Source of the DNA: Combretum micranthum
Lineage: Eukaryota > Streptophyta > Magnoliopsida > Myrtales > Combretaceae
Assembly (NCBI GenBank): GCA_024138025.1
Contig: JAMXBD010000207.1
Location: 806,001-870,000, forward strand
DNA: 64,000 nt
Reading direction: 5' to 3'
Shown: in pieces, positions 20,947-33,511 of the stretch
How the letters are laid out: each line of letters starts with the position of its first letter
Position numbering within the stretch: position 1 is the first letter of the stretch
Notes under the pieces: generated by a model
Databases searched by the model: none
Seen by the model: the letters and a program-made list of their open reading frames with translations, nothing else
Told to the model about the DNA's origin: nothing
Position numbers and translations under genes: made by a program

Positions 20947-23900
20947 TGTCACGCCCCGAGGAGTACCCTAAACGTGGCAGTCCGCCGTACACAATACTAA
21001 AGCCTAAGAATGACTACCTTAGTCACGCAAAGGCTTCCATATCATGTACAAGGCGTACATCACAACCAAGGGGACGCATCGGAGTAGCGCAATTTACATT
21101 GATAATAAATAAGTAACAAGACAAGGAGAATACTTAATGTAAAACATAAGCATATCACAATTCAATTCTTAAGGAATATTCTTCTATTAGCTTCAAATAA
21201 TTGTACGTCCCTAATCATATAGGTTAGCAAATATAAAGAACCTTACAAAATTTCTTCATCGTATGATTCCATATCCTTAATTATCCGTCCATGACTTCCT
21301 TAATGTCATGATCCTCAAACTTAATCCACGAATACACCTGTTTCAACAAAATCTATAGGGGTATAAGCTACAACTAGCTTAGTGAGATATTCCTTTTCAT
21401 TCGCACCATATTTTCAAACAAGTTTATTTATTTAATCACACATATGCTATGTACACAATGCAACAATCACATGATTACGCGAATATATATAGTTATCCGG
21501 AAACCATATATAGAACGGATTTACCCCTCCGTATCAAAGGTTAGGGAATCGGGGTTGAAGGTCCTCGACCCTCTACTGCTAGTCCCCAGGACCTCACCCA
21601 CAGCGTTCGGTTGGCTCGGCTCCGAACCTAGAGTCGCTTTCCCGAGCGATTTGGACTGGCACCGTGGCACCGCACAATCACAGCTAATCCAACTCTACGC
21701 GTAGAGAGTAGCAGCCTTCCGAAATAGATGTGACTCGATGGATGCTATGCGTGAACGTTTTATTGTTCTTAGTTCAAACCTTATTAAGATTTATTAGGGC
21801 GATCAATCAATTTAGCAACAATAAACAATCATACAAGTAAGTAAACAAAATTATTTAAACAAGCAGATCGAAGTTGCGATATTCTTAATTCTCAATTCAC
21901 GCATAAACATAGAATCATATATATAATCCTGAATTCCCCAAATATATATCCATTTTTATCTTTTCCTAATATACTAATGCTACTATTTTACAAGCACAAG
22001 CAAAGTAACGAATTTAGGGGAATAACTCACTCGTCCATTTTGCTATCTTCTTAGTCGTAGAAATCATCGGGTAGGGTATTCTCGTATCCTTCGTCACCTA
22101 GACAAAAGAAATACCCGGGATAAGTCTTTCATGGAATTTCTATTCTTGGACATTCTAAATTTTTCTTAAAATCGCAGTAAAATCGTATAAGGAGAAATTA
22201 CAACTTAAAATGGCCATAACTTGCTCATTTTAACTCGGAATTTCGCATATGATATACCGTTTTCTACCTATTCGAAAAGTTCTATCCATTTCTAAACTTA
22301 TCTTGGTCATAAAAGGTCATTTGGGTTCCGAAAACGTTAGGTACAGATTTAAAACGAATTTTCTAAACTTCTGCAAAATCCATTTTCTAACTCAACTCCA
22401 TTTCAAAGAAAATCCTTTTGTAACAATATAAATATATATTTGATAAACACTTTTGAATATATAGGTATGCTCACTTTATATGCAAAAATCCCAATGGTAG
22501 TGCCTCAACAATTTATTTCATAAGACAATTCATTTAATCTTTAACTTTGAAATTTTCTTTTCAAGTATTTAAAGAAACTTTATATTTTTACTTGGTTGTT
22601 ATAAATAAGTATATTCTTATTTTATTTTCTTCATTTCCTTTTTCCAAAACAAGTAAATTTTCCTTATAACCTTAGTTTTTCATAAATTTCTCTTCTAGTG
22701 CTAAAAGATCTATTTTTATCAAAAAGTATATTGGGTCATTCAAAACCTTTTTATAATTTTGTATTTAGGATGGTTTTAGAAAATGAATTTTGTCTTCTTA
22801 TATTCATTTCTAAAATATAAACTTTTGCTTTCCAAAACTTGTTCTTTCATTTCTTTTGAAAAGAATCATTTTTATAAAATCCATTATTATAAATCTTACC
22901 TCATTTATATTCCTTTGAAAATTAGTTCCTTCTTTTAGAAATTTGAAAATCATTATTTTTCTAAGTGGGTTCATAACTTGATGAGTTGATTTTTTGTCTT
23001 AACTTTGAAAATTAGTTTGTTCCTTAGTTTAGAAAAGAGTTTAAGTCTTAAACTTTCGATATTAACGATTTATTTTTCTAAAAACTTAGATTACCATAAA
23101 ATACAAGGAAAATATTTATTTATGTTTTCTTGGTAAAACTATCTTTGTTATTTAAGAAAACTTGTATTATTCTATTTCTAGGTTGTTGATAATAACTTCA
23201 TGTTTTTGCGATAAATCATATGTTTGAAAACTTAGCTTTGAGTTCATTTAAAACAAAATTCTATTTTTTGATTAATTGAGACATTAACATTACGTAAATG
23301 CAAGTATCATGAGCATATAAAATAATAAGAACATAAGAAAATACTAAAAATAATTAATGAGCAAGAAAATAAAATATCAAGCATTGGGAACCTTAGCTTC
23401 ATCAAGGAATCTCGATCAAGTATTGGAGCCTTAGCTTTATCAAGGCATCCCGGGACTAAGAATGGACTAGTCCCAAAAGATTAAAGAAAATAAATAAAAG
23501 ATTGTTTTGACTTGATATGGACAAGTCTAAGACTAGAAAGACTAGTCTTAATATCAACATAAAATAAATAAATTGCATAACTTGAAAATAAATAAATAAC
23601 AAATGAGCTTATATGCTCTAAAAATATATATAATATACATATGTATTTATATATAAGCAAGATCAAAATATAAACAAGTAATAAATGACAAAGTATATAT
23701 ATATATATATATATATATGAAAGTAGTTCCATGAACAGGAACCAAACATGATCTTAATGTGGTTTTCTTTAGTTTTTCAATCTAAGAAACAACATCAAAA
23801 CCGTATAAGGTTACTTGACATAAAAAGAATAGAGTAGAGTATGAGTTCTTCATTATCTAAATGGGTAAGAAGAAAAGAAGGATTGCTTGAAGGCTTTTGG

Positions 23901-25277
23901 TAGTGGTAAGTAGTGATGCTTTGAAAAGAAACTTTCTTTAGTAATGGAAGAAGAGTGTTTTCTCTTTACAAGAAGAAAGTTCTTGTAAGATTATAGAGAG
24001 GAGTTTTTGGAGAGGATTTTGGCATAATTTCTTTGCTTTGGAATGGTGTGAAGAAATGAGAAGGGGAGAGGTGGTATTTATAGGAAAAGAGGAGAGGAAT
24101 TAAGAGTGATTTAAATAATTGAAAAAGAAAATAAAAAGAGAGGGAGAGAGAGAGAGAGTGATTGGATGGCAACATGAAGGGGGAGAGAGAAAAGTACAAT
24201 TATGATTAATTTTTGTGTAAGAGAAGTGATATTTTGTAAGAAAGGTATGAGTAGATTTTTATGGGAAAAGAAAATGTGAATAGTATGAATTGTGTCATTT
24301 GTAAGAGTGATTAGATATAAAGTAGAGAGAGTGAATAGTAATGAATAGTAGAAAAGTACTATGAATAGTAGACTAGACAATTAAAGTATCGGTAGTAATA
24401 AAAATACGTAATAATGCGATATCTGTAATTTTTAGCTACCGAAAAATTCTAAAACTGATATTTCGGGAATCCTTATATTTTTACGAGTCTATTGGTATAA
24501 ACGGAATATTTTTAATATTCCGAGCTCCGGGACACGCTTTTCGAGAACCGGTCCGTTTGGGTCCGAAGGTCACTCGAAATTCGCGAATCTGATATTTTTA
24601 TGTTACCCTACGTTATTACGAACTATTCTAGGCCATTAACTTAATTTCGTTTGCTAGGTTTGAAAACGCGGGATTGCCGGATCTTAAACACTAGGGTTCG
24701 TTGTAGGCTTGTTGACTTTTAGGGTTTGTTTTGATTTCCGATTCTGTCGAGATATTCGTAATATCGTATAATTCTTTTGATTTTGACAGTTTCGAAATTT
24801 ATGTTTTATTTTATTTTATTTGTGATTATTTAATAGTTTTTAGTTCTCGAATCGTTTAACCAAGTCTAGGGTTATGAGTTGACTCAGTTTGACTTTTGGT
24901 GAGAATTTGGATTTTGTGATTCCTGAAATTTATCGAAGGTTTTAAGATTTTGCTGTTGATCGATATTTGGATATATTGTCTTGATTTGCGTGTTAGAAAA
25001 CGGTTAGGTGATTTAATTGATGTACGGACGTTGATTATATCGGTAATTGGACTTTATATTTCGTTTCAAGGGTTCTCGTTTTCTCAAGATTGAGAAAACT
25101 CGTTTTTGTTCTTATTTGGAATTAAGTTTTAACTTGGTTCGAGTTTTAGGGTTTCGTTTCCGGTGTTTGACTCAGTCTAGAATTTGTTTTTATCTTGAGT
25201 CGAGTTTTGGGATTTAATTTTGATACTTAAACTTTTATAATTATTTTTGAGAATTATTAAATATTCAGGGGTTTACA
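20947..25277 (-). repeat. 3' LTR of the gag-only element (4,331 bp)
   Basis: On the plus strand it runs from TGTCACGCCCCGAGG to CAGGGGTTTACA. The minus-strand TATA box is at 24075-24082. It contains an AT microsatellite near 23693-23718 and a candidate splice acceptor, TCTAG|GTGACG, with the last intron base at 22098. It matches 29177-33511 almost base for base, with small indels. One larger indel lies near 21655, where the other copy has about 20 extra bases. Confidence 0.95.
24075..24082 (-). promoter_or_regulatory. TATA box, 3' LTR of gag-only element
   Basis: TATAAATA on the minus strand, within CTATAAATACCACCTC. It is the equivalent of 32303-32310 in the 5' LTR. Confidence 0.6.
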
Positions 25278-25315
25278 ACCTACCACCTTAAAGAAAGTTT
25301 TGTCCTCAAAACTTG
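25278..25315 (-). other. Polypurine tract and 3' signature of the gag-only element
   Basis: On the minus strand, TTTGAGGACAAAACTTTC and then TTTAAGGTGGTAGGT directly precede the LTR start TGTAAACCCC. The GAGGACAAAACTTTCTTTAAGG block resembles the end of pol plus polypurine tract of Tekay/Del-type chromoviruses. This suggests the kind of autonomous partner. The partner assignment is inference. Confidence 0.7.
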
Positions 25316-26199
25316 TTATGCGTACGTAGGTTGATGAGATATTGTATATCGTCGTTCATCAACATTTGTGATATTTGGAATTTTGTCTCAAGTCTTTTTG
25401 TTGGAATGGTATTATGATTTTATTAAGTCGTTCCTTTAATCTCTATACATCTGATACCTTCTTTAGTTTACTTCCATTAAAAGGGGTTTGGAAGTTTATT
25501 TGTTCTTGAATTTATTCTTTCGTATTTTCTATTTCTCATGTATCTTTAGTCGGTAATATTGGAATTTCGTTAATCTTGTGCGTTTAATATTTTATGCAAT
25601 ATAGCATATATAGAATCAATAAGATTTGGTTTTAGCGATTTTCAACCTTCACTTTACTTGACCCTTTTTGAAGAATCTCAAACTCGACCAACACAACAGA
25701 CGACGGCGACTTTGACTTGACTCAATCTTGAATTGATGACGACTTACTGTGACATGACACTAGTACATTCACTTGACAAAGGAAGGTTGTGAATTCGCTT
25801 TCCCATTCTTATGTGAGCATATATATGACATGCATATATAAAATAAGCAATGTTTACACTTATTCCATATCGTTGTTTTTTCTTTACGTGGTCATCTTGA
25901 CAAGGTTTGAGGTCAAGATGAAAAATTTGGAGTTTACTTGTTGGGATCTTATCATCACCGATTCTAGCTTTTAGGCGGTAATAGTTATGCTTTTGATGTA
26001 CTTTATTTTTTTGTGTGTTCAAGGTAAATGGCAATTGATTTGCTTTCTTCTTTTGGTACGTACAAAATTTTCGACAATCATATTTTTATTCCATCTGTAT
26101 TAAGGAAAAAGGTGACAATTACATAATCTATGGTCATTACTAGCAAACTGTTTCTTTGGTCCAAGCGGTACAACAAGAAATTTATTGTCTAAGGGTAAC

Positions 26200-27480
26200 C
26201 TAATATCTATTCGCATTCGTGACTATCGTCTCCTTCTAAAACAACGAATTCTAACTCTTGGTTGGCTTCCTCGCAAATCCATTGTCCTTGTAGGTTGTAC
26301 ACACGTATTTCTTGTGGGGGTATCGCCGAGTATCTCCCTTCCATATTTTCTTCTTAGACACTTCTTGGCAATATGTCCTGGCTCCTTACAGATCAGGCAG
26401 GTGGCAAAGGTTTTCTTTGGACATCTCATGACTTTGTGATTCGGACTCCCGCAGTAGTAACACTTGTGTTGTAACTTAGGACACTGCCTTGGTTGATGTC
26501 CCTTTTTGCATTTCCAACATTAGGTATCCGGTTTCTTTTTATCCTTCTTTCTACTCGGGCTGACCAATGTTTCGAGCTCATTGACTTTGAGGCTTAGGCT
26601 AGGTTCACTTATAGATTCCTCCTCAATTATCATGACATTTCCTTCCGTCCTTCTCCTTTTCTTAGCACCATCCACAATTCGTGCTCTTTCTACTAGTTCT
26701 CGGAATCTTTGATGTCAAATTCTATCAACTTGATACGAAGGTCTTCATCCAATCCTCCTAAGAAGACTTGCCTTTTTAGTTCCTCGCTATCCTTATATGA
26801 TTCAGGGGCATATTGTAACAGTTTACTGAACTCTGTTTCATATTGTTCAAGACTACGACCTCCTTGAGAAATACTTAAGAAATCTACACTATATTGGATC
26901 CTCAAGCTTCCAGGAAAAAAGTTCTCCAAGAATTCATGCCTAAATGTCTCCCATTTGATTGGTGGTAGTAGCTCTCTACTTTTGGATTCCCACCATATTC
27001 TTGCATTGAACCTTAGCATAAAAGTTCCATATGAAATCTGAAGGTATTGTGGTACTTCAAAAGCATTAAAAGATGTTCTATTTGTGCTAACCAATCATCT
27101 GCTTCATCGGTTTTCCAAAAGCTCCATCAAAATATTGATTGCACTTAATGAACTCTGGCAACATATTTTGATAAGGTTTTGGTAATGATGGCTCAGCTGG
27201 TGCTATTTCAATCGGTGGTGTTGAATCTTCGGATGCCGCTTCTTGTGCAGGTACTGGTGTAGGCATAGCATGGGCTTGTTGTGCGAAATTCCTTATGAGG
27301 TTGGCAAGTTGTTCGATGTTGGCTTGATCCATTTGTGGTTGGTTTGGTTGTTGAGGTTCCTCCGGGTTCTCAGGTTCTACAGGGGGTATTTCTTGGTTGC
27401 ATTGTGCACGAGTACGTCTCCTATTTGTTCTACAGGTTTTATTAAGCTAGCGTGAGATTCTTAAACTTTATTAAGTCTTA
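26200..27480 (-). pseudogene. gag: gag of the gag-only element, broken
   Basis: Capsid and nucleocapsid protein for packaging. Read on the minus strand: a basic, Arg-rich N-terminus and a Pro-rich spacer (from about 27440); a MDQANIEQLANLIRNF segment (27332); the FIKCNQYFDGAF motif; and, after a frame change near 27090, the retrotransposon gag core (SYGTFMLRFNARIWWESK, WETFRHEFLENFFP, SLEQYETEFSKLLQYAPE, FLGGLDEDLRIKL). After another frame change come three zinc knuckles around 26515-26350: CWKCKKGHQPRQC, CYYCGSPNHKVMRC and CLICKEPGHIAKKC. It is clearly homologous to the gag at 50205-51350. Frame changes and stops make it non-functional as it stands. Confidence 0.88.
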
Positions 27481-27822
27481 GACATTTTTCGAAAAAAAAA
27501 AAAAAAATCGGTCAAGAGACAAGCAAATAGCAATTGAGTACGGGAATGAGCAAATACATATAAGAAATATTGAAAATTGTCTGAAATCATAATAATGAAA
27601 AGGAAATTCATATTATTAAATCAAATACATGGAAACAGAAGGAAGACTTAAATACTTCCTTTACAAAAGTTCAAAGAAAGGATGCAAAACATAATAATTT
27701 CAAATCATTACATAGACAACATATACATCTTTGTTTAATCCTTTTTACAAAAGCATTTCTCCTATCGGTATATTAAAGCTTTTACGGAAGGTTTAGCGTT
27801 CGTTCTCGATTCGGATTGCTCT

Positions 27823-28653
27823 TCACAGGGTAGGAATATTTCCTTGACTACTTGATCCTTCGTCTTCATTATCAGTAACTTTTTCTTTTCCTTTGTGGTG
27901 AGATTTGGTGGTAGGATCTCTAGACGAAGTCTCACATTCTTTCTTGGATGGGTCATCTCTTTCGGGGACTGAGATGGGGTCGTCCCATAAACCTTGCGTC
28001 TTTAAATCTTCACGTACATAGAGATACCACACCTTGCACATGTAGCATACTTCCTTGGCATTTGTAGGGTAATTCTTGGTCCTACAGATGAGACGACTGC
28101 ATACGTAGCATTGTCTTATTGTTGTTGGGTAATTGTTGGCACTGTGTTTTCTCTTTGCATGACCAGAATAGATAGTACCATTCTTCTTAGGATAATTAAG
28201 AATTTTGTGGTCTTCATTTCCACAGAAGTAACACTTGTGTCGCAATTGTGGGCAACTTTTGGGGAAATGTCTTCCTTTACACTTCCAACATCTGACCTTA
28301 GGGGTTACGAAGTCCTTAAGAGGTTGGAGTTGTTTATACTTCTTAGCTTGGGGTTCTTGATTGGCTATGAAGGAAGGCACTTGCGATGCTAGGTTTGCTC
28401 CGAGTTGGGGTCTTATAACCGGAGTGGTCGCAGAGGTTGTGGGTGTTTGTTGTATGTATGCTCTTATCGTCTCTTCTAAACGTCTTATGGTGGTCAAGAG
28501 TTCTTGGGTTAGATCTTGTGGTGGGGGTGCTCCTTGTTCTTGTTGTTCCTCGAGAGGGATGCTTGATTGTGGCATAACTTCCTCGGGTAGCTTCCTAGAA
28601 CCAAACGAAGCGGTCGTATTAGATATTTCTTTTAATACGAGTTTTACGCACAA
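27823..28653 (-). CDS. Nucleocapsid-like ORF with five tandem Cys-knuckle units
   Basis: A 276-codon open frame lies upstream of gag in the gag-only element (minus strand). It has an N-terminal part rich in Gln, Pro and Thr, with an amphipathic stretch (LTTIRRLEETIRAYIQQ). At residues about 118-220 come five consecutive units of about 20 residues resembling CCHC knuckles. Unit 1 is intact (CWKCKGRHFPKSC). Units 2, 3 and 4 end in NYP where the gag knuckle has RCP (a Cys-to-Tyr change), unit 3 has also lost its first Cys pair, and unit 5 is CYMC only. The C-terminus is charged. No capsid core is present. It may be a duplicated, diverged gag 3' part. Whether it is expressed is unknown. Confidence 0.6.
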   Translation of the reverse strand: MCVKLVLKEISNTTASFGSRKLPEEVMPQSSIPLEEQQEQGAPPPQDLTQELLTTIRRLEETIRAYIQQTPTTSATTPVIRPQLGANLASQVPSFIANQEPQAKKYKQLQPLKDFVTPKVRCWKCKGRHFPKSCPQLRHKCYFCGNEDHKILNYPKKNGTIYSGHAKRKHSANNYPTTIRQCYVCSRLICRTKNYPTNAKEVCYMCKVWYLYVREDLKTQGLWDDPISVPERDDPSKKECETSSRDPTTKSHHKGKEKVTDNEDEGSSSQGNIPTL

Positions 28654-29156
28654 GTTATTTGTTTTTAAAGGAAAGAGAAGCTTTATAGGCTTTTATTTGT
28701 CTGATTAAAGGTTAACATAGGTACTTAATGTTACTTACCTAAGGGTCTTACCTATAAAGAGGTATTAAACTTATCTTGCCCTTAATTGGTCTTGAATAGG
28801 GTTACTATACATTAAGGCTCATTGGCCTTGCTAAGGTAAGCTTACTATATACATTCTATACCTAAACTCTAAGTCTTCTTCATGTTTTCTCCATATTGTT
28901 CTGCTATGTTCTATCTCCAAGTCATTTCTATCTTTCCCAATCTTGGGTCAACATCTTAGGGTAAATCCCTTTCATGTGATACTTCCATTTCATATCTTTC
29001 TAAATATCCTCCGATTCTTGTATAAGTATTTCCTGCCTTCTTCTAATATTCTCCAAGGTAAAGTTCTATCTTAGACATAAAGATTCTTAAACATAAGATC
29101 AAGTCCTACCACTCTATACTTATAATATCATGTTTCTTAATTCCCAAAACCTTGTT
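28654..29156 (-). other. Leader between primer site and nucleocapsid-like ORF
   Basis: AT-rich, non-coding on both strands as far as can be seen. It lies between the primer binding site and the first ORF of the gag-only element, where a packaging signal would be expected. No motif was recognised. Confidence 0.5.
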
Positions 29157-29169
29157 GCTCTGATACCAA
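29157..29169 (-). other. Primer binding site, initiator tRNA-Met
   Basis: On the minus strand TTGGTATCAGAGC, seven bases inside the LTR end (TGACA|GTTTAAG). It is complementary to the 3' end of plant initiator tRNA-Met. An identical site with the same 7-base spacing is at 43952-43964. Confidence 0.93.
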
Positions 29170-29176
29170 CTTAAAC

Positions 29177-32100
29177 TGTCACGCCCCGAGAGGTACCCTA
29201 AACGTGGCAGTCCACCGTACATAATACTAAAGCCTAAGAATGACTACCTTAGTCACGCAAAGGCTTCCATATCATGTACAAGGCGTACATCACAACCAAG
29301 GGACGCATCGGAGTAGCGCAATTTACATTGATAATAAATAAGTAACAAGGCAAGGAGAATACTTAATGTAAAACATAAGCATATCACAATTCAATTCTTA
29401 AGGAATATTCTTCTATTAGCTTCAAATAATTGTACGTCTCTAATCATATAGGTTAGCAAATATAAAGAACCTTACAAAATTTCTTCATCGTATGATTCCA
29501 TATCCTTAATTATCCGTCCATGACTTCCTTAATGTCATGATCCTCAAACTTAATCCACGAATACACCTGTTTCAACAAAATCTATAGGGGTATAAGCTAC
29601 AACTAGCTTAGTGAGATATTCCTTTTCATTCGCACCATATTTTCAAACAAGTTTATTTATTTAATCACACATATGCTATGTACACAATGCAACAATCACA
29701 TGATTACGCGAATATATATATAGTTATCCGGAAACCATATATAGAACGGATTTACCCCTCCGTATCAAAGGTTAGGGAATCGGGGTTGAAGGTCCTCGAC
29801 CCTCTACTGCTAGTCCCCAGGACCTCACCCACAGCGTTCGGTTGGCTCGGCTCCGAACCTAGAGTCGCTTTCCCCGAGCGATTTGGACTCTCCAGGAAGG
29901 AACATGGCCAGTGGCACCGCACAATCACAGCCAATCCAACTCTACGCGTAGGAGTAGCAGCCTTCCGAAATAGATGTGACTCGATGGATGCTATGCGTGA
30001 ACGTTTTATTGTTCTTAGTTCAAACCTTATTAAGATTTATTAGGGCGATCAATCAATTTAGCAACAATAAACAATCATACAAGTAAGTAAACAAAATTAT
30101 TTAAACAAGCAGATCGAAGTTGCGATATTCTTAATTCTCAATTCACGCATAAACATAGAATCATATATATAATCCTGAATTCCCCAAATATATATCCATT
30201 TTTATCTTTTCCTAATATACTAATGCTACTATTTTACAAGCACAAGCAAAGTAACGAATTTAGGGGGAATAACTCACTCGTCCATTTTGCTATCTTCTTA
30301 GTCGTAGAAATCATCGGGTAGGGTATTCTCGTATCCTTCGTCACCTAGACAAAAGAAATACCCGGGATAAGTCTTTCATGGAATTTCTATTCTTGGACAT
30401 TCTAAATTTTTCTTAAAATCGCAGTAAAATCGTATAAGGAGAAATTACAACTTAAAATGGCCATAACTTGCTCATTTTAACTCGGAATTTCGCATATGAT
30501 ATACCGTTTTCTATCTATTCGAAAAGTTCTATCTATTTCTAAACTTATCTTGGTCATAAAATGTCATTTGGGTTTCGAAAACGTCAGGTACAGATTTAAA
30601 ACGAATTTTCTAAACTTCTGCAAAATCCATTTTCTAAATCAATCCATTTCAAAGAAATCCTTTGTAACAATATAAATATATATTTGATAAACACTTTTGA
30701 ATATATAGGTATGCTCACTTTATATGCAAAAATCCCAATGGTAGTGCCTCAACAATTTATTTCATAAGACAATTCATTTAATCTTTAACTTTGAAATTTT
30801 CTTTTCAAGTATTTAAAGAAACTTTAATTTTTACTTGGTTGTTATAAATAAGTATATTCTTATTTTATTTTCTTCATTTCCTTTTTCCAAAACAAGTAAA
30901 TTTTCCTTATAACCTTAGTTTTTCATAAATTTCTCTTCTAGTGCTAAAAGATCTATTTTTATCAAAAGTATATTGGGTCGTTCAAAACCTTTTTATAATT
31001 TTGTATTTAGGATGGTTTTAGAAAATGAATTTTGTCTTCTTATATTCATTTCTAAAATATAAACTTTTGCTTTCCAAAACTTGTTCTTTCATTTCTTTTG
31101 AAAAAAATCATTTTTATAAAATCCATTATTATAAATCTTACCTCATTTATATTCCTTTGAAAATTAGTTCCTTTTTAGAAATTTGAAAATCATTATTTTT
31201 CTAAGTGGGGTTCATAACTTGATGAGTTGATTTTTTGTCTTAACTTTGAAAATTAGTTTGTTCCTTAGTTTAGAAAAGAGTTTAAGTCTTAAACTTTCGA
31301 TATTAACGATTTATTTTTCTAAAAACTTAGATTACCATAAAAATACAAGGAAAATTTATTTATGTTTTCTTGGTAAAACTATCTTTGTTATTTAAGAAAA
31401 CTTGTATTATTCTATTTCTAGGTTGTTGATAATAACTTCATGTTTTTGCGATAAATCATATGTTTGAAAACTTAGCTTTGAGTTCATTTAAAAAAAATTC
31501 TATTTTTTGATTAATTGAGACATTAACATTACGTAAATGCAAGTATCATGAGCATATAAAATAATAAGAACATAAGAAAATACTAAAAATAATTAATGAG
31601 CAAGAAAATAAAATATCAAGCATTGGGAACCTTAGCTTCATCAAGGATCTCGATCAAGTATTGGAGCTTAGCTTTATCAAGGCATCCCGGGACTAAGAAT
31701 GGACTAGTCCCAAAAGATTAAAGAAAATAAATAAAAGATTGTTTTGACTTGATATGGACAAGTCTAAGAGACTAGAAAGACTAGTCTTAATATCAACATA
31801 AAATAAATAAATTGCATAACTTGAAAATAAATAAATAACAAATGAGCTTATATGCTCTAAAAATATATATAATATAACATAGTATTTATATAAAGCAAGA
31901 TCAAAATATAAACAAGTAATAAATGACAAAGTATATATATATATATATATATGAAAGTAGTTCCATGAACAGAACCAAACATGATCTTAATGTGGTTTTC
32001 TTTAGTTTTTCAATCTAAGAAACAACATCAAAACCGTATAAGGTTACTTGACATAAAAAGAATAGAGTATGAGTTCTTCATTATCTAAATGGGTAAAGAA

Positions 32101-33511
32101 AAAAGAAGGATTGCTTGAAGGCTTTTGGTAGTGGTAAGTAGTGATGCTTTGAAAAGAAACTTTCTTTAGTAATGGAAGAAGAGTGTTTTCTCTTTACAAG
32201 AAGAAAGTTCTTGTAAGATTATAGAGAGGAGTTTTTTGGAGAGGATTTTGGCATAATTTCTTTGCTTGGAATGGTGTGAAGAAATGAGAAGGGGAGAGGT
32301 GGTATTTATAGGAAAAGAGGAGAGGAATTAAGAGTGATTTAAATAATTGAAAAGAAAATAAAAAAGAGAGGGAAGAGAGAGAGTAGATTGGATGGCAACA
32401 TGAAGGGGAGAGAGAAAAGTACAATTATGATTAATTTTTGTGTAAGAGAAGTGATATTTTGTAAGAAAGGTATGAGTAGATTTTTTTATGGGAAAAGAAA
32501 AAGTGAATATATGAATTGTGTCATTTGTAAGAGTGATTAGATATAAAGTAGAGAGAGTGAATAGTAATGAATAGTAGAAAAGTACTATGAATAGTAGACT
32601 AGACAATTAAAGTATCGGTAGTAATAAAAATAACGCGTAATAATGCGATATCTGTAATTTTTAGCTACCGAAAAATTCTAAAACTGATATTTCGGGAATC
32701 CTTATATTTTTACGAGTCTATTGTATAATAAACGGAATATTTTTAATATTCCGAGCTCCGGGACACGCTTTTCGAGAACCGGTCCAGTTTGGGTCCGAAG
32801 GTCACTCGAAATTCGCGAATCTGATATTTTTATGTTACCCTACGTTATTACGAACTATTCTAGCCATTAACTTAATTTCGTTTGCTAGGGTTTGAAAACG
32901 CGGGATTGCCGGATCTTAAACACTAGGGTTCGTTGTAGGCTTGTTGACTTTTAGGGTTCCGTTTTGATTTCCGATTCTGTCGAGATATTCGTAATATGTA
33001 TAATTCTTTGAGTTTTGACCATTTCGAAATTTATGTTTTATTTTATTTTATTTGTGATTATTTAATAAGTTTTAGTTCTCGGATCGTTTAACCAAGTCTA
33101 GGGTTATGAGTTGACTCAGTTTGACTTTTGGTGAGGAATTTGGATTTTGTGATTCCTGAAATTTATCGAAGGTTTTAAGATTTTGCTGTTGATCGATATT
33201 TGGATATATTGTCTTGATTTGCGTGTTAGAAAACGGTTAGGTGATTTAATTGATGTACGGACGTTGATTATATCGGTAATTGGACTTTATATTTCGTTTC
33301 AAGGGTTCTCGTTTTCTCAAGATTGAGAAAACTCGTTTTTGTTCTTATTTGGAATTAAGTTTTAACTTGGTTCGAGTTTTAGGGTTTCGTTTCCGGTGTT
33401 TGACTCAGTCTAGAATTTGGTTTTATCTTGAGTCGATTTTTGGGATTTAATTTTGATACTTAAACTTTTATAAATTATTTTTGAGAATTATTAAATATTC
33501 AGGGGTTTACG
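29177..33511 (-). repeat. 5' LTR of the gag-only element (4,335 bp)
   Basis: On the plus strand it starts TGTCACGCCCCGAGAGG, next to the primer site, and ends CAGGGGTTTACG at 33511; the final A expected from the other LTR is a G here. TATA box at 32303-32310, AT microsatellite near 31931-31951. It is the minus-strand promoter copy. Confidence 0.95.
32303..32310 (-). promoter_or_regulatory. TATA box, 5' LTR of gag-only element
   Basis: TATAAATA on the minus strand, followed by CCACCTCTCCCC. This is the promoter that would drive the nucleocapsid-like ORF and gag. Confidence 0.6.

Larger units (their letters stand above)
20947..33511 (-). mobile_element. Large-LTR gag-only retrotransposon (TR-GAG type), nested in the Athila 3' LTR
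   Basis: Two direct 4.33-kb repeats (20947-25277 and 29177-33511) flank only 3.9 kb of internal DNA. Read on the minus strand the order is: LTR, initiator-Met primer site (29169-29157), a nucleocapsid-like ORF, gag, a short 3' region with a polypurine tract, LTR. No protease, RT, RNase H or integrase motif was found. A TGAAGA duplication flanks it (20941-20946 and 33512-33517). Terminal-repeat retrotransposons with only a gag gene (TR-GAGs) are known in plants and depend on an autonomous partner. The two LTRs are very similar, so this is the youngest large insertion in the nest. Confidence 0.9.

Noticed and set aside
21530..21720. Possible structural RNA in the GC-richer block of the large LTR (about 21530-21720 and 29760-29960)
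   Set aside because: The block is part of the U5 of both LTRs with no recognisable RNA family; its GC content alone is not evidence of an RNA gene.
23481..24380. Several hydrophobic minus-strand frames in the large LTR
   Set aside because: Ile/Tyr/Leu/Phe/Ser-rich translations arise from AT microsatellites and pyrimidine-rich leader DNA; the equivalents in the second LTR copy differ through indels.
29157..29169. tRNA-like sequence
   Set aside because: Only the 3' terminal stretch complementary to initiator tRNA-Met is present; it is a primer binding site, not a tRNA gene. The same applies at 10502 and 43952.
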